This document shows, one piece after another, positions 44,560 through 54,558 of a DNA stretch of 64,000 nucleotides. The notes below the pieces were generated by a model, which saw only the letters and a program-made list of their open reading frames with translations, had not been told where the DNA came from and searched no databases. Source of the stretch: Tenuifilum sp. 4138str (GTDB lineage: Bacteria; Bacteroidota; Bacteroidia; Bacteroidales; Tenuifilaceae). Location of the stretch: NCBI RefSeq assembly GCF_041102575.1, contig NZ_JBGCUE010000010.1, positions 1 to 64,000 of the forward strand, read 5' to 3'. The first letter of the stretch is position 1. Each line of letters begins with the position of its first letter. A program made the translations under genes and the position numbers.

Positions 44560-45588
44560 TTATACTTCCCAGGTATCGCCACTGTTGAGTAAATCGTCAA
44601 CTGACTTAATCTTAGCGGTTTTCATCACCTCAAGCACTTGGTCGCGTACGTTATCATCGTAGGTAGAGTCTTTTACGTTACGGATTACACCAAGGGCAAC
44701 AGGGTAATCGGGGTACTCCATGTTGGCAAGCATCATGTGAACACCAGGATTTGGGTTATAGGCATCGTGCACAAGTATATCGTCCATGGTAAAGCCACCC
44801 TGGCCAATGGTTACAACCTTAAGGCTCAGTCCGCTGAGAATTAGTCCTTTATCCCTGTTTTTTCCGAATACCATTTTTTCGCCATGGCGGAGAACAATCA
44901 CTCTATCGTCGCGATGTTCACGGTCGGCTATGTTATCGTAAGCCCCGTCGTTAAAGATGACGCAGTTTTGAAGAATTTCAACAACCGACGTGCCATCGTG
45001 CTTAGCAGCTTCAACCATAATCTCAGCGGTAAGCTTAACATCAACATCGAGCGAACGGGCAAAAAACTTTCCCTGAGCGCCAATAACCAGTTCACCTGGG
45101 CGGAATGGATGCTCAACGGTACCAAATGGTGAAGTTTTGGTTATTGCTCCAAGTGGCGAGGTTGGTGAGTACTGACCTTTGGTTAACCCGTAAATCTGGT
45201 TGTTGAAAAGTAAGATGTTAATATCGATGTTACGCCTTACTGCGTGGATAAAGTGGTTACCTCCAATGGCAAGGGCATCGCCATCGCCAGTAACCTGCCA
45301 AACGCTCAGCGTTGGGTTTGCCACCTTTACTCCGGTTGCTATAGCCGATGCACGACCATGTATGCCATGGAAACCAAATGTATTAACGTAGTAGGGGAAA
45401 CGGCTTGAACAACCAATACCAGAAACAAATACGTAGCGTTCAAGGTTATACTTTAGCTGTTTTGATACCTCGGGTAAGGCTTTTTGTACGGCATTCAGAA
45501 TGGCGTGGTCGCCACAACCCGGACACCAACGCACTTCCTGATCGCTCTTAAAATCCTGTGGGGTGTAATTCATATATTGTTCTTCCAT
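44560..45588 (-). CDS. korB: 2-oxoacid:ferredoxin oxidoreductase, beta subunit
   Basis: 342 residues. WCPGCGDHAILN gives the thiamine/cluster-associated motif, with GDGDALAIGGNHFIHAVRRN (the ThDP GDG-N motif) following. It is the catalytic beta subunit that oxidatively decarboxylates a 2-oxoacid, probably 2-oxoglutarate, passing electrons to ferredoxin. It begins 2 bases after korA stops. An ATG 5 codons in is an alternative start. Confidence 0.94.
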   Translation of the reverse strand: MEEQYMNYTPQDFKSDQEVRWCPGCGDHAILNAVQKALPEVSKQLKYNLERYVFVSGIGCSSRFPYYVNTFGFHGIHGRASAIATGVKVANPTLSVWQVTGDGDALAIGGNHFIHAVRRNIDINILLFNNQIYGLTKGQYSPTSPLGAITKTSPFGTVEHPFRPGELVIGAQGKFFARSLDVDVKLTAEIMVEAAKHDGTSVVEILQNCVIFNDGAYDNIADREHRDDRVIVLRHGEKMVFGKNRDKGLILSGLSLKVVTIGQGGFTMDDILVHDAYNPNPGVHMMLANMEYPDYPVALGVIRNVKDSTYDDNVRDQVLEVMKTAKIKSVDDLLNSGDTWEV

Positions 45589-45590
45589 GG

Positions 45591-47444
45591 CTATTTACCC
45601 TCCAAAATTTGGTTAAATTTTTCAACCAGCTCCACCACGGTGAATGGTAGACCCTGAACCTTGTTATACTGTAAATAGTTGAATTGCTGATAATTCATTC
45701 GTAGGTGGTTTGCAAACTGCCCCATGTTTAACTCGCATACCACAAGCTTTTTGAAACGACCAAAAATGTCGGCAACATTCTTTGGCATGGGGTTTATGTA
45801 GTTGAAATGGCAAAGTGAAACTTTTTTGCCGTTTGCACGCATTTCCTGAACTGCATCGAACAGATGACCGAATGTTCCGCCCCAACCAATAACAAGCAGG
45901 TCGCCTTCGGGGTCGCCAATCACTTGCTGCTCAGGGATGAACTCCTGAACACGCTGAACCTTTTCAGCACGGATATCGACCATTCGTTGGTGGTTGGTTG
46001 GGTCGTGCGAAACGGTACCTTTTAGGAAATCCTTTTCCAAGCCCCCCACCCTATGGGCAATTCCTTTTTTACCGGGGAAAGCCCAACCACGCGCTAAGCG
46101 CTTCTCATCGCGAGCATAGGGCATATACCCTTCGGTTCCCTCCGCAACAATTGGTGGTTTTATATCCGGATAATCCTTCATGCTTGGTATGCGCCATGGC
46201 TCAGAGCCATTAGCAATATAACCATCGGTTAAAAGCAGTACAGGGGTCATATGCTCCATGGCAATTTTACCTGCCATAAAAGCATAATCGAAGCAGTTGC
46301 TTGGGGTGCTGGCGGCAATTACAACCATTGGTGCCTCGCCGTTGCGTCCCCAAAGAGCTTGCATAAGGTCGGATTGCTCTGTTTTGGTTGGCAAACCTGT
46401 TGAAGGCCCTCCACGCTGTACGTCAACAATTACTAAAGGAAGTTCCGTCATTACGGCAAGCCCCAAAGCTTCAGATTTCAGTGAAAGCCCAGGACCCGAT
46501 GTAGTGGTGACTGCAAAGTTCCCGGCATATGCAGCGCCAATTGCGGTACATATTCCAGCAATCTCATCCTCAGCCTGAAGGGTTTTAACGCCTAAATCCT
46601 TACGCTTGGCTAGCTCTATTAAAATTTCAGTGGCTGGAGTAATGGGGTATGAACCACAAAACAGGGGTAAGCTCGCTTTTTCAGCAGCAGCTATTAAACC
46701 CCATGCGGTAGCCGTGTTTCCATTAATATTACGGTATTTACCCTTGGGCAAAGTAGTTGCCTGCTTTACTTTATAGGTGCTTGCAATGGCATGAATATTT
46801 GCGGCGTAGTTAAACCCATCGCGTAAAACTTTCTTGTTTGCCTCAACTACTTCGGGCTTTTTGGAAAATTTCTTTTCAAAGAATTTCTCGGTAAAGTTTA
46901 AAGGCCTATCGAATATGTAGTAAACCATACCCAAGGCAAACATGTTCTTACTTCGGATGATGCTCTTATTGTCCAATCCGCTATCCTTAAGGCTTTCCTT
47001 GGTAAGGTTTGTAATGGGAGCAAAAATCACCTTGTAATCCTGCAGGTTTAACTCCGATACTGCATCGAAAGTTTTATAGCCGGCACGCTGATATCCCTTT
47101 TCATTAAACTGGTCGGCATCAACTATAATCATACCGCCACGTTTTACCCATTTGGCGTTGGCTTTTAGGGCTGCAGGGTTCATTGCAATTAGCACATCGC
47201 AAAAATCGCCTGGGGTATTAACTTTTCGGCTTCCAAAGTGCACCTGAAAACCCGATACACCACCAATGGTGCCCTGTGGGGCGCGTATTTCCGAAGGGTA
47301 ATCGGGGAAAGTGCTTACATCGTTACCAAAAAGCGCCGATGCATCGGCAAACAGGGTTCCGGTAAGTTGCATACCATCGCCGGAATCACCTGAAAATCGA
47401 ACAACAACCTCGTCCAGCTCTTGGACACTTTTTTGTTTATCCAT
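45591..47444 (-). CDS. korA: 2-oxoacid:ferredoxin oxidoreductase, gamma-alpha fusion
   Basis: 617 residues. The N-terminal gamma domain (VVRFSGDSGDGMQLTGTLFADA, ~10-190) is fused to the alpha domain (~220-617), with YPITPATEILIELAKR, TTTSGPGLSLKSEALG and DVQRGGPSTGLPTKTEQSDL. This fused form is the KorA type for 2-oxoglutarate. It works with KorB. A minus-strand TAATTTTG (47534-47541) with TTG 17 bases further is a candidate promoter. Confidence 0.94.
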   Translation of the reverse strand: MDKQKSVQELDEVVVRFSGDSGDGMQLTGTLFADASALFGNDVSTFPDYPSEIRAPQGTIGGVSGFQVHFGSRKVNTPGDFCDVLIAMNPAALKANAKWVKRGGMIIVDADQFNEKGYQRAGYKTFDAVSELNLQDYKVIFAPITNLTKESLKDSGLDNKSIIRSKNMFALGMVYYIFDRPLNFTEKFFEKKFSKKPEVVEANKKVLRDGFNYAANIHAIASTYKVKQATTLPKGKYRNINGNTATAWGLIAAAEKASLPLFCGSYPITPATEILIELAKRKDLGVKTLQAEDEIAGICTAIGAAYAGNFAVTTTSGPGLSLKSEALGLAVMTELPLVIVDVQRGGPSTGLPTKTEQSDLMQALWGRNGEAPMVVIAASTPSNCFDYAFMAGKIAMEHMTPVLLLTDGYIANGSEPWRIPSMKDYPDIKPPIVAEGTEGYMPYARDEKRLARGWAFPGKKGIAHRVGGLEKDFLKGTVSHDPTNHQRMVDIRAEKVQRVQEFIPEQQVIGDPEGDLLVIGWGGTFGHLFDAVQEMRANGKKVSLCHFNYINPMPKNVADIFGRFKKLVVCELNMGQFANHLRMNYQQFNYLQYNKVQGLPFTVVELVEKFNQILEGK

Positions 47445-47627
47445 AAAGATGCTGTTTAGTTTTTAAACATCCTGAATTGTATAAATCTGATATCCAGAAT
47501 GTTATATTGTTTACTACTTATTTATTTATGACACAAAATTAGGCTTTTTTATACACAGCAATCGTTTTAAAACATATTTTACGGCATGTTTTTCATTTTT
47601 ACCTTAACCATAAAAATAAGCTAACAA

Positions 47628-48377
47628 CTACTTTGAATACTTACTAAGCAACCTGGAAATCCGGATAAAGTGAGGTCCCTCCCAGTAAACCTGCCCACAT
47701 CTAGAACACTGAAAAAACTCACTGTAAATCTGGTAGGTAGTTGCAGGAACTAAGTTTTTAACCATGGGTTTATCAACCTGTTCTACCTCACCATTGCACA
47801 GCGAGCACCTTGAAAACGGATCAAGGTAGTGATCAAGGTCAAAGTAATGAACCACCTCGGCAAGCTGTATTTGAGGATTTGTGTTTCTGAGAAAATATCC
47901 AAATTGGGCTAGGCCGTTACGCAGGATACCCTTATCGCGGGTCAAAATAATTCGGCCATCGGCTTGTGAAATATCAAGTATCTGATTGTCAGTAAATGAC
48001 TTATCGTAAAGTGTGTCGATTCCGCAAAAGCGGAGGTATGCGGCCAGTCGGCCTAAATGAACATCAAGAATAAACCTAGGGGGCTTTTCAAAATCTGGTC
48101 TTAACGCAATTGCCGATACTGGTAATGAAGTAAATTTTGGGTAACACGAAATTAGTGTGCCGTTGGCAGGACGGTAATCAAATTTAACCGGTAGGCTATC
48201 GGCTAAAATCAGAAAAACCTCAACATGAGGAACCCCTATCGATTCAACCAAGTCCTTTACAGTGGGCATCCCAAAAAAACCTACACGCTGATCCTTATGC
48301 TTTTTGCCTTGTGGCAAAAAATCGTTCAGATCGCCATAAACTCTAATGTTCACAAACTTTTTGAACTCAACCGGCAC
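47628..48377 (-). CDS. ThiS-like plus Mut7-C RNase-type protein
   Basis: 249 residues. The N-terminal ~95 form a ubiquitin/ThiS-like beta-grasp domain; residues ~100-170 are the Mut7-C PIN-like domain with DVHLGRLAAYLRFCGIDTLYDKSFTDNQIL and RIILTRDKGIL aspartates; a C-terminal zinc ribbon (CSLC ... CSRC) follows. The family has been predicted to be an RNase; target unknown. It is divergent from the gamma carbonic anhydrase gene. Confidence 0.88.
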   Translation of the reverse strand: MPVEFKKFVNIRVYGDLNDFLPQGKKHKDQRVGFFGMPTVKDLVESIGVPHVEVFLILADSLPVKFDYRPANGTLISCYPKFTSLPVSAIALRPDFEKPPRFILDVHLGRLAAYLRFCGIDTLYDKSFTDNQILDISQADGRIILTRDKGILRNGLAQFGYFLRNTNPQIQLAEVVHYFDLDHYLDPFSRCSLCNGEVEQVDKPMVKNLVPATTYQIYSEFFQCSRCGQVYWEGPHFIRISRLLSKYSK

Positions 48378-48423
48378 GATAACTGTTAGTAAGTATTAAA
48401 TTTGCAGTAAATTACAAAATGGT

Positions 48424-48951
48424 ATGGCAATAATCAAACCCTTGAGGGGAATTACCCCTAAAATTGGTAAGAACTGCTTTATTGCTGAGACTGCAGTGAT
48501 AATAGGTGATGTTGAAATTGGCGAAGATTGCAGTATTTGGTACGGCGCTGTGCTTCGTGGCGATGTTAACTCCATTAAAATAGGTAACCGGGTTAATATC
48601 CAGGATAATGCGGTGCTACACACCACCTACCAGAAAACAACCATCGAGGTTGGCGATGATGTATCGATTGGACATGGCGTAATACTTCATGGCGCCCAGG
48701 TAGGCCGGGGAGCCTTGCTAGGAATGGGTTGCACCGTTATGGACAACGCTAAAGTTGGTGAGGGGGCAATAGTTGCTGCCAACGCCCTGGTATTGGAGAA
48801 CACTGTTGTTGAGCCCACATGCGTTTATGCAGGAGTTCCAGCTCGTTTTGTCAAAAAGGTTGACCCAGAACTTAGCCGCGAAACCAATGAGCGTATAGCC
48901 CGCAACTACCTCTTTTACTCAGGCTGGTATAAAGATGGTGATGCAAAGTGA
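48424..48951 (+). CDS. gamma-class carbonic anhydrase family protein
   Basis: 175 residues of left-handed parallel beta-helix hexapeptide repeats. The three zinc histidines are H66 (VLHTTYQ), H84 (GHGVILHG) and H89. It hydrates CO2 or, like many YrdA/PaaY relatives, may be another enzyme. TAAATTTG (48397-48404) is a likely -7 element 19 bases before the ATG. Confidence 0.9.
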   Translation: MAIIKPLRGITPKIGKNCFIAETAVIIGDVEIGEDCSIWYGAVLRGDVNSIKIGNRVNIQDNAVLHTTYQKTTIEVGDDVSIGHGVILHGAQVGRGALLGMGCTVMDNAKVGEGAIVAANALVLENTVVEPTCVYAGVPARFVKKVDPELSRETNERIARNYLFYSGWYKDGDAK

Positions 48952-49001
48952 TATTAAGGCATTATTTTTGAACTCATTTACCGTTAACCAAAATCAAAAC
49001 C

Positions 49002-49550
49002 ATGAAAAACAGAATCTGGGTTTTAGCTATTTGGATGCTTGGCATATCCGCTTCGGTTTCCTTGGCTCAAGAAACAAAAATCAACTGGATTGAAATAGAT
49101 AGGGCTTTTGCGGTAAACGAAAAAACACCCCGAAAAATATTCATCGATGTTTATACCGACTGGTGTGGCTGGTGTAAGAAGATGGATGAGAATACTTTTA
49201 CCAACCCTGTAATAGCCTCGTACCTCACCCAAAAGTTTCACGCAGTAAAGTTCAATGCCGAAGGGACAAAAGATATTACATATAAAGGTAAGGTATACAA
49301 GAATAAGGGGCAGGGGCAACGTAATCCGCATGAGTTTGCTATAGCTATTCTTCAAGGCAGGTTATCGTATCCCTCAATAGTGTTTATGGACGAGAACAAT
49401 AACCTAATTACCTACATTGCCGGATACCTTACTCCTGAACAGCTAGAACCAATAATGGCTTACATTGAAAGCGATGCTTACAAGACCCAGAAATGGGAAG
49501 ATTTTCGGGCAAAGTTTGTAAGTAAACTAAATACCGTGGCAAATCCTTAA
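49002..49550 (+). CDS. exported thioredoxin-like protein
   Basis: 182 residues. Signal peptide MKNRIWVLAIWMLGISASVSLAQ, then a thioredoxin fold with the CxxC motif CGWCKKMDENTF (DUF255/thioredoxin_7 type) and SYPSIVFMDENN with a cis-proline. A periplasmic thiol-disulfide or chaperone-type protein. It ends directly at the convergent gene. Confidence 0.87.
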   Translation: MKNRIWVLAIWMLGISASVSLAQETKINWIEIDRAFAVNEKTPRKIFIDVYTDWCGWCKKMDENTFTNPVIASYLTQKFHAVKFNAEGTKDITYKGKVYKNKGQGQRNPHEFAIAILQGRLSYPSIVFMDENNNLITYIAGYLTPEQLEPIMAYIESDAYKTQKWEDFRAKFVSKLNTVANP

Positions 49551-50651
49551 TCACTTACCCGGAAAATTAACAGGCAATTGGGCTATCAGTCCATACTGAA
49601 ATACGCTTAAACGCTTTTCAACAAGTAGCTGCTTGCCATCAATAACTCTCATGTTAACTGCAACGGGTATTCTGTAGTAAAACCTGTCGATTTTGGCTTT
49701 TAAAGCAATGGTTTCCACGCTATTCTTGGTAGCATCAATATTCTCAGGATATTCAGGTTGATCAAACTCAATGAGTATTGGGCGTCCGGAAAGGTCGGTT
49801 GATGAAAGTAATCCTTTGCTTTCGGAAAAACGGAAAAGGATAGCGCTCTCGCCTTCGGTGTTCGAAGGAATGAAACTATAGGTTTGAGTGAATGTGTGAG
49901 TAAACCTTTTACCTACAAATAGTGCCAGGTATTCGTCCTCCAGCCTTTGAAGCTCCTTCAAAATAAGCTGAAGTGCATCGCCACTGAATGGATGGTCGAT
50001 ATCAGGGGTAAGAAAATCGAGCCTTTTTTTTCGGATGCTAAAAATAAAATCGGCTGCCTCCTTAGCTTTTTCCTCAAGGTTGCGTTCAATGGTCATTGAA
50101 CGCTGTATGGGTACCCTAACGTAAACACTGTCGCGCAGGGTTCTACCATAAAATGTAGTTGTTTCCTCGGCAACAAAAGGGTTAACCGATAAATCCTTAA
50201 AAATTACCTCTCCTTTAATGCTAAATTCTTTGTTTTTAGCAATGGCTCTACTTTCAGGGGTTTGGTTAACAGGTAATATTAACCCTTCATCAGAAAGTTT
50301 TATAAAGTTACCATAACCCTTTCCCGATGGGTAAATGGCAAAGACTGCTTTGGGATCAGGTTCAGCGGTGGTTTCTACATCTATTTTCTCAATTAGATAC
50401 TCAACCTTTTCGGTATTACTTACCCCGTCGATACCCAAAAACTTTTTGGCATAATCGGCATATGGGCCGGGGAAATATTCGCTTTGAGAGCTAACAACCC
50501 TTACGTAAACCACAGTTCGGGGTAACGTATAGTAAACTGCAACTTTTTTATAGTCAATTGTTTTACCAACTGGTTCAACTTGAATGGTTTTACTATTACA
50601 GCCCAATAATACAAGGGATAGAACTACTAAGAAATGATTTTTACTCATCAT
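49551..50651 (-). CDS. DUF4831-family lipoprotein
   Basis: 366 residues. MMSKNHFLVVLSLVLLGCNS gives a lipobox, so it is a membrane-anchored periplasmic protein. VYYTLPRTVVYVRVVSS and ADFIFSIRKKRLDFLTP are typical of the DUF4831 family found in Bacteroidetes. Function unknown. Its start overlaps the end of the Nnr gene by 11 bases. Confidence 0.85.
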   Translation of the reverse strand: MMSKNHFLVVLSLVLLGCNSKTIQVEPVGKTIDYKKVAVYYTLPRTVVYVRVVSSQSEYFPGPYADYAKKFLGIDGVSNTEKVEYLIEKIDVETTAEPDPKAVFAIYPSGKGYGNFIKLSDEGLILPVNQTPESRAIAKNKEFSIKGEVIFKDLSVNPFVAEETTTFYGRTLRDSVYVRVPIQRSMTIERNLEEKAKEAADFIFSIRKKRLDFLTPDIDHPFSGDALQLILKELQRLEDEYLALFVGKRFTHTFTQTYSFIPSNTEGESAILFRFSESKGLLSSTDLSGRPILIEFDQPEYPENIDATKNSVETIALKAKIDRFYYRIPVAVNMRVIDGKQLLVEKRLSVFQYGLIAQLPVNFPGK

Positions 50652-52155
50652 TGTTGGTTATGTGTTGGAATGCTTTACAAATATAGTTCACAATGTCCGA
50701 AGCGCACAAGCCAATTTGTCCAAATTCGTCGGCGGCCAAGTCGCCTGCAAGGCCATGGATATAAACACCTGTAATAGCAGCATCGGCTGGGGGAAGCCCA
50801 CGAGCCAGCAATCCGGTAATTATTCCACTAAGAACATCGCCGCTCCCTCCGGTTGCCATCCCCGGATTTCCGGTGGAGTTGAAATGAACATTGCCATTGG
50901 GCAATACTACCCTTGTGTATGCTCCTTTTAGAACAATTATCACCCCGTATTTTTGTGCCATTTCTCTTGCACGTTCAAGCCTCTCCCAGCTACACTGCGA
51001 TTTCCCAAAAAGGCGGTCGAACTCTCCGGGATGTGGTGTTAATATCAATACATTGTTTGCATTGTTAAGAACTTCAATATTCCTGGAAAGTAAGTTAAGT
51101 CCATCGGCATCTATCACCAAAGGTAATCGGCTGGTTTTAATCAACTTGACGAGCATTTGTTCGGTTTCGGTACTTTGTGCAATGCCTGGGCCCACGCAAA
51201 CCGCTTGATATCGATCCAGTTCAGGAAATTGGGTAATGTGAGTTTCACAGCTATCGATGCTAGCTAAGGCTTCAGGAACATTTACCTGGGCAATGGTATA
51301 GCCTACCTTGGGAATATGCATTGTTACTAATCCTGCCCCGCTCCTCACTACCGATTTAGCACATAGGCAAGCTGCTCCCATCATCCCATTAGAACCTGCA
51401 ATAACTAGTGCATGCCCGTAAGTCCCTTTATGAGCAAAGGTTGACAACTGGAAAAAATCGGTTTTGATACTACTTGCCGTGGTATAATGGTATGGTGTAG
51501 CCGTATTTTCAATGGCCTCCGCATGCAGACCAATGGGTAGAACTACCCAGCGCTTTAGAAATTGCTCATTTTCTGGCATAAAAAAAGCCAGCTTGGGAAA
51601 CTGTAAGCTAAGACAGTAGTCGGACTTTACCACAGGGTTATTGTTGGGTACTGGATTTGCCTCGCCAAAAAGACCCGATGGAATATCAATAGCGATAACC
51701 TTAGCCCCCGATGAGTTGATATGCTCAATTAGTTGAGCAGCAACCCCTTCAATAGATCGACTAAGCCCCGAACCGTATAGGGCATCAACTACCAGATCAT
51801 CGGTATGAATTTCAGGAAAATCGGATTGATTTTTAACTAAAAATAATTCTGGCGTTAACTCCTTTAGACGATCAAGATTTGTTAAAAAGTCGGCTGAGTA
51901 AGAATCGGCTTTTAAGTAGTAACAGTGCGCGTTAAAGCCCGAATTAATTAGCAAACGAGCCAATGCAAGCCCATCGCCCCCGTTATTACCGGGGCCACAA
52001 AAGATTTTAATCCTTCGATTTTTATGGTATTTGCTTCGAAACCAGTTGAAAATAGCTGTTGCAGCCCGTTCCATCAAATCAATTGACTCAATGGGTTCGT
52101 TTTCTATGGTAAAAGCATCGATGCTTTTGATCTGGCTTGTTTTGAATACTTTCAT
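50641..52155 (-). CDS. nnr: bifunctional NAD(P)HX epimerase/dehydratase
   Basis: 504 residues. The N-terminal YjeF epimerase domain (~1-215; CGPGNNGGDGLALARLL) is followed by the ADP-dependent dehydratase domain (~230-500; THKGTYGHALVIAGS-type start, VIDADGLNLL, TPHPGEFDRLFG, TGNPGMATGGSGDVLSGII). It repairs hydrated NADH/NADPH. Full-length fusion typical of bacteria. The start is divergent from the POT gene, across the repeat region. Confidence 0.95.
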   Translation of the reverse strand: MKVFKTSQIKSIDAFTIENEPIESIDLMERAATAIFNWFRSKYHKNRRIKIFCGPGNNGGDGLALARLLINSGFNAHCYYLKADSYSADFLTNLDRLKELTPELFLVKNQSDFPEIHTDDLVVDALYGSGLSRSIEGVAAQLIEHINSSGAKVIAIDIPSGLFGEANPVPNNNPVVKSDYCLSLQFPKLAFFMPENEQFLKRWVVLPIGLHAEAIENTATPYHYTTASSIKTDFFQLSTFAHKGTYGHALVIAGSNGMMGAACLCAKSVVRSGAGLVTMHIPKVGYTIAQVNVPEALASIDSCETHITQFPELDRYQAVCVGPGIAQSTETEQMLVKLIKTSRLPLVIDADGLNLLSRNIEVLNNANNVLILTPHPGEFDRLFGKSQCSWERLERAREMAQKYGVIIVLKGAYTRVVLPNGNVHFNSTGNPGMATGGSGDVLSGIITGLLARGLPPADAAITGVYIHGLAGDLAADEFGQIGLCASDIVNYICKAFQHITNNDE

Positions 52156-52311
52156 TGATTCAGGCTATAGTGCTAAGTTACTAATTTTTCCCGATTGTTT
52201 ATCCTGAACTGGTCAATTGTAAAAAATCCATTGATGAATCTCCTCTAAAAATGTTTCTCTCCCTTTTTTTCAACCCGGTTGATAATGATAATCCATGGTA
52301 TTTAGATTTAA

Positions 52312-52532
52312 CAGTTCACTTCCCTCTAACTCCCTCTATCTCCGTCATATTCCTAATTCTTCCGGTTCACGGTTCACGGTACACGGTTCACGAAAATAAA
52401 GCTCTCCAACCCCCTCATATCCTCAATTCTTCTTTTAACTTTTCACTTTTCACTAGTTCTAACCCCCTCTAACTTCCTCTAACTCCATCATATTCCGTTC
52501 ATTCCGACTCATTCCTCTAATCCCGTCTGAAT
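52312..52532 (-). repeat. low-complexity repeat cluster, family R, copy 2
   Basis: On the minus strand it runs in the same order as 211-437: cggaatgaacgga-type, then agttagaggaagttagagg, then a cgtgaaccgtgaaccgtgaa tract and ccggaagaattagg. Bases 52466-52497 are an exact 32-nt reverse-complement match to 250-281. Minus-strand orientation, the opposite of copy 1. No coding potential. Confidence 0.8.
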
Positions 52533-52652
52533 TCGTTAAATCATGGCACTTCGGTTTATTATATTTACAAAATAAAACCAATAAATGGCTATCGCTTTTA
52601 ACATTTAGGTAAAATAAGCTTAACAAAAACATTATACAACATAATTTGTGGA

Positions 52653-52683
52653 TTTGGAAATAAACCATTAAATACTATTTTTG
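52653..52683 (+). promoter_or_regulatory. promoter of the POT transporter gene
   Basis: TTTG (52653-52656), a 19-base spacer and TATTTTTG (52676-52683); the ATG is 43 bases further. Confidence 0.8.
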
Positions 52684-52725
52684 TCAATCTTGAAAAATTG
52701 AAGATAAACCAAAACCATAATTTAT

Positions 52726-54534
52726 ATGTTGAAAAATCATCCTAAAGGACTACTGGTAGCGTTCTTCTCCAACATGGGAGAGCGTTTCGGTTTCTACACC
52801 ATGATGGCCATCCTGGTGTTATTCCTACAAGCTAAGTATGGCCTATCGGCCGAGGAAGCCGGCGGATACTACAGCTGGTTTTACTTTGCTATTTATGCGT
52901 TAGCCCTTATTGGCGGATTAATAGCCGATGCAACCAACAGGTATAAAACGGTAATTCTGTTGGGGATAATCATTATGTTTGGTGGCTACGCAATGATTGC
53001 CATGCCTGGCATGAGCCTGACCATGACATTACTTGGGCTTTTCATCATTGCATTTGGGAATGGCTTATTCAAAGGTAACCTGCAGGCCGTTGTAGGCCAG
53101 ATGTACGATAACCCTGAATACTCAAAGGTTCGCGATACTGGTTTCATGATTTTTTATATGGGTATAAATGTAGGTGCATTCTTTGCCCCATTTGTAGCTA
53201 CCGGTATCCGTAACTGGTTTCTTCGCAGCCAAGGCTTTGAGCACGATGCCAGCCTACCCTCACTTTGCCATGCATTCCTAAACGGAAAGGTAACCGATCC
53301 TGAGTCGCTCGCAAATTTCGAAAGCCTTGCCAGCAAGGTTTCGGGTGCTACTGTTGCCGGTACAGAACAACTCACTACATTTGCCAATAATTACATTGAT
53401 GCCTTTTCTCGTGGTTATAACTGGGCTTTTGGCGTTGCTGCAATTGCAATGGTGATCTCGCTATTTGTATACGTAATTTTCAACAAAAAATTACCCAATA
53501 AGGAGAAAAAAGTTAGCACTACACCAGCTGCGGGGTCGCTATTTACAAAAAAGAACCTTCTAAACGTAATTGTACCCATTGCGCTCGTAATACTGACAGG
53601 AGCGATTTTCTGGTTGCTCGGAGCCGAAATTGCTTTAGGATTGGCCATTGGTCTATTCTTTGGCTTTGTGGCCATGATGTTCATGATGTCAACCAAGGAA
53701 GAGCTTCCGAAGGTTACCTCGCTTCTACTCGTATTTGTGGTTGTAATCTTTTTCTGGATGTCGTTCCACCAGAACGGTTTAACCTTGACCCTCTTTGCCC
53801 GCGACTATACCGTTAAGGAGGTTGGACCTTTCACTAATATCTTCTTCAACTTATGGTCGATGCTTTCGTTTATTGGCACTATTGCAGGTTTAGTGTTAAT
53901 GTTTGCCCGTAAACAGATTCGTGAGAAAGTAATTGGACTAATTATGTTTCTTGGCCTTGGTTATTTAACTTACTACCAGGCTATCAAATTTGGGGCTTCC
54001 AACCCAATTGCACCCGAGGTTTTCCAATCGTTTAACCCATTGTTCATAGTAGTGCTTACATTCCCTGTTATGGGTGCTTTTGCCTGGATGAATAAACGCA
54101 ATATGGAGCCCTCAACCCCTAAGAAAATTGGTATAGGAATGATAATTGCTGCGATTGGCTTTGTGGTTGTTCTATTAGGTTCGATAGAACTGATTGCTCC
54201 AAAAACCATTGAGACGCAAGGGCTAACCGAATGGGGCCGAGTTTCGCCTTACTGGCTAATTAGCAGCTACCTGATTCTAACCATTGCTGAACTATTCCTC
54301 AGCCCAATGGGATTGTCGTTTGTATCAAAGGTTGCTCCTCAACGCTTCCAGGGATTAATGCAGGGTGGTTGGCTACTTGCTACTGCCATTGGAAACAAGT
54401 TGCTTTTTGTAGGCAGCTTCTTCTGGGAAAGAATTGAGCTATGGCAGCTCTGGACAATCTTTATTGTTTGCTGCTTACTCTCGGCAATTTTCATCTTCTC
54501 CATTATGCGGAGGTTGGAAGAAGCAACCAAGTAA
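52726..54534 (+). CDS. POT-family proton-dependent oligopeptide transporter
   Basis: 602 residues, 12-14 transmembrane helices. The ExxER-like helix FFSNMGERFGFYTMMAILVLF (the E-R-F-x-x-Y signature of POT carriers), GGLIADATNRYKTV, and FYMGINVGAFFAPF are present. It imports di- and tripeptides using the proton gradient. A long insert (~165-230) between TM6 and TM7 is polar. Strong promoter and strong terminator, so monocistronic. Confidence 0.95.
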   Translation: MLKNHPKGLLVAFFSNMGERFGFYTMMAILVLFLQAKYGLSAEEAGGYYSWFYFAIYALALIGGLIADATNRYKTVILLGIIIMFGGYAMIAMPGMSLTMTLLGLFIIAFGNGLFKGNLQAVVGQMYDNPEYSKVRDTGFMIFYMGINVGAFFAPFVATGIRNWFLRSQGFEHDASLPSLCHAFLNGKVTDPESLANFESLASKVSGATVAGTEQLTTFANNYIDAFSRGYNWAFGVAAIAMVISLFVYVIFNKKLPNKEKKVSTTPAAGSLFTKKNLLNVIVPIALVILTGAIFWLLGAEIALGLAIGLFFGFVAMMFMMSTKEELPKVTSLLLVFVVVIFFWMSFHQNGLTLTLFARDYTVKEVGPFTNIFFNLWSMLSFIGTIAGLVLMFARKQIREKVIGLIMFLGLGYLTYYQAIKFGASNPIAPEVFQSFNPLFIVVLTFPVMGAFAWMNKRNMEPSTPKKIGIGMIIAAIGFVVVLLGSIELIAPKTIETQGLTEWGRVSPYWLISSYLILTIAELFLSPMGLSFVSKVAPQRFQGLMQGGWLLATAIGNKLLFVGSFFWERIELWQLWTIFIVCCLLSAIFIFSIMRRLEEATK

Positions 54535-54558
54535 AAATCAATTATACTAGTCTTAATA

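Larger units (their letters stand above)
52156..52725. other. intergenic region with repeat locus R2, no gene seen
   Basis: 570 bases between divergent nnr and the POT transporter gene. It contains the R-family repeat copy (about 52312-52532) and the POT promoter (52653-52683). Nothing else is recognised. Confidence 0.6.
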
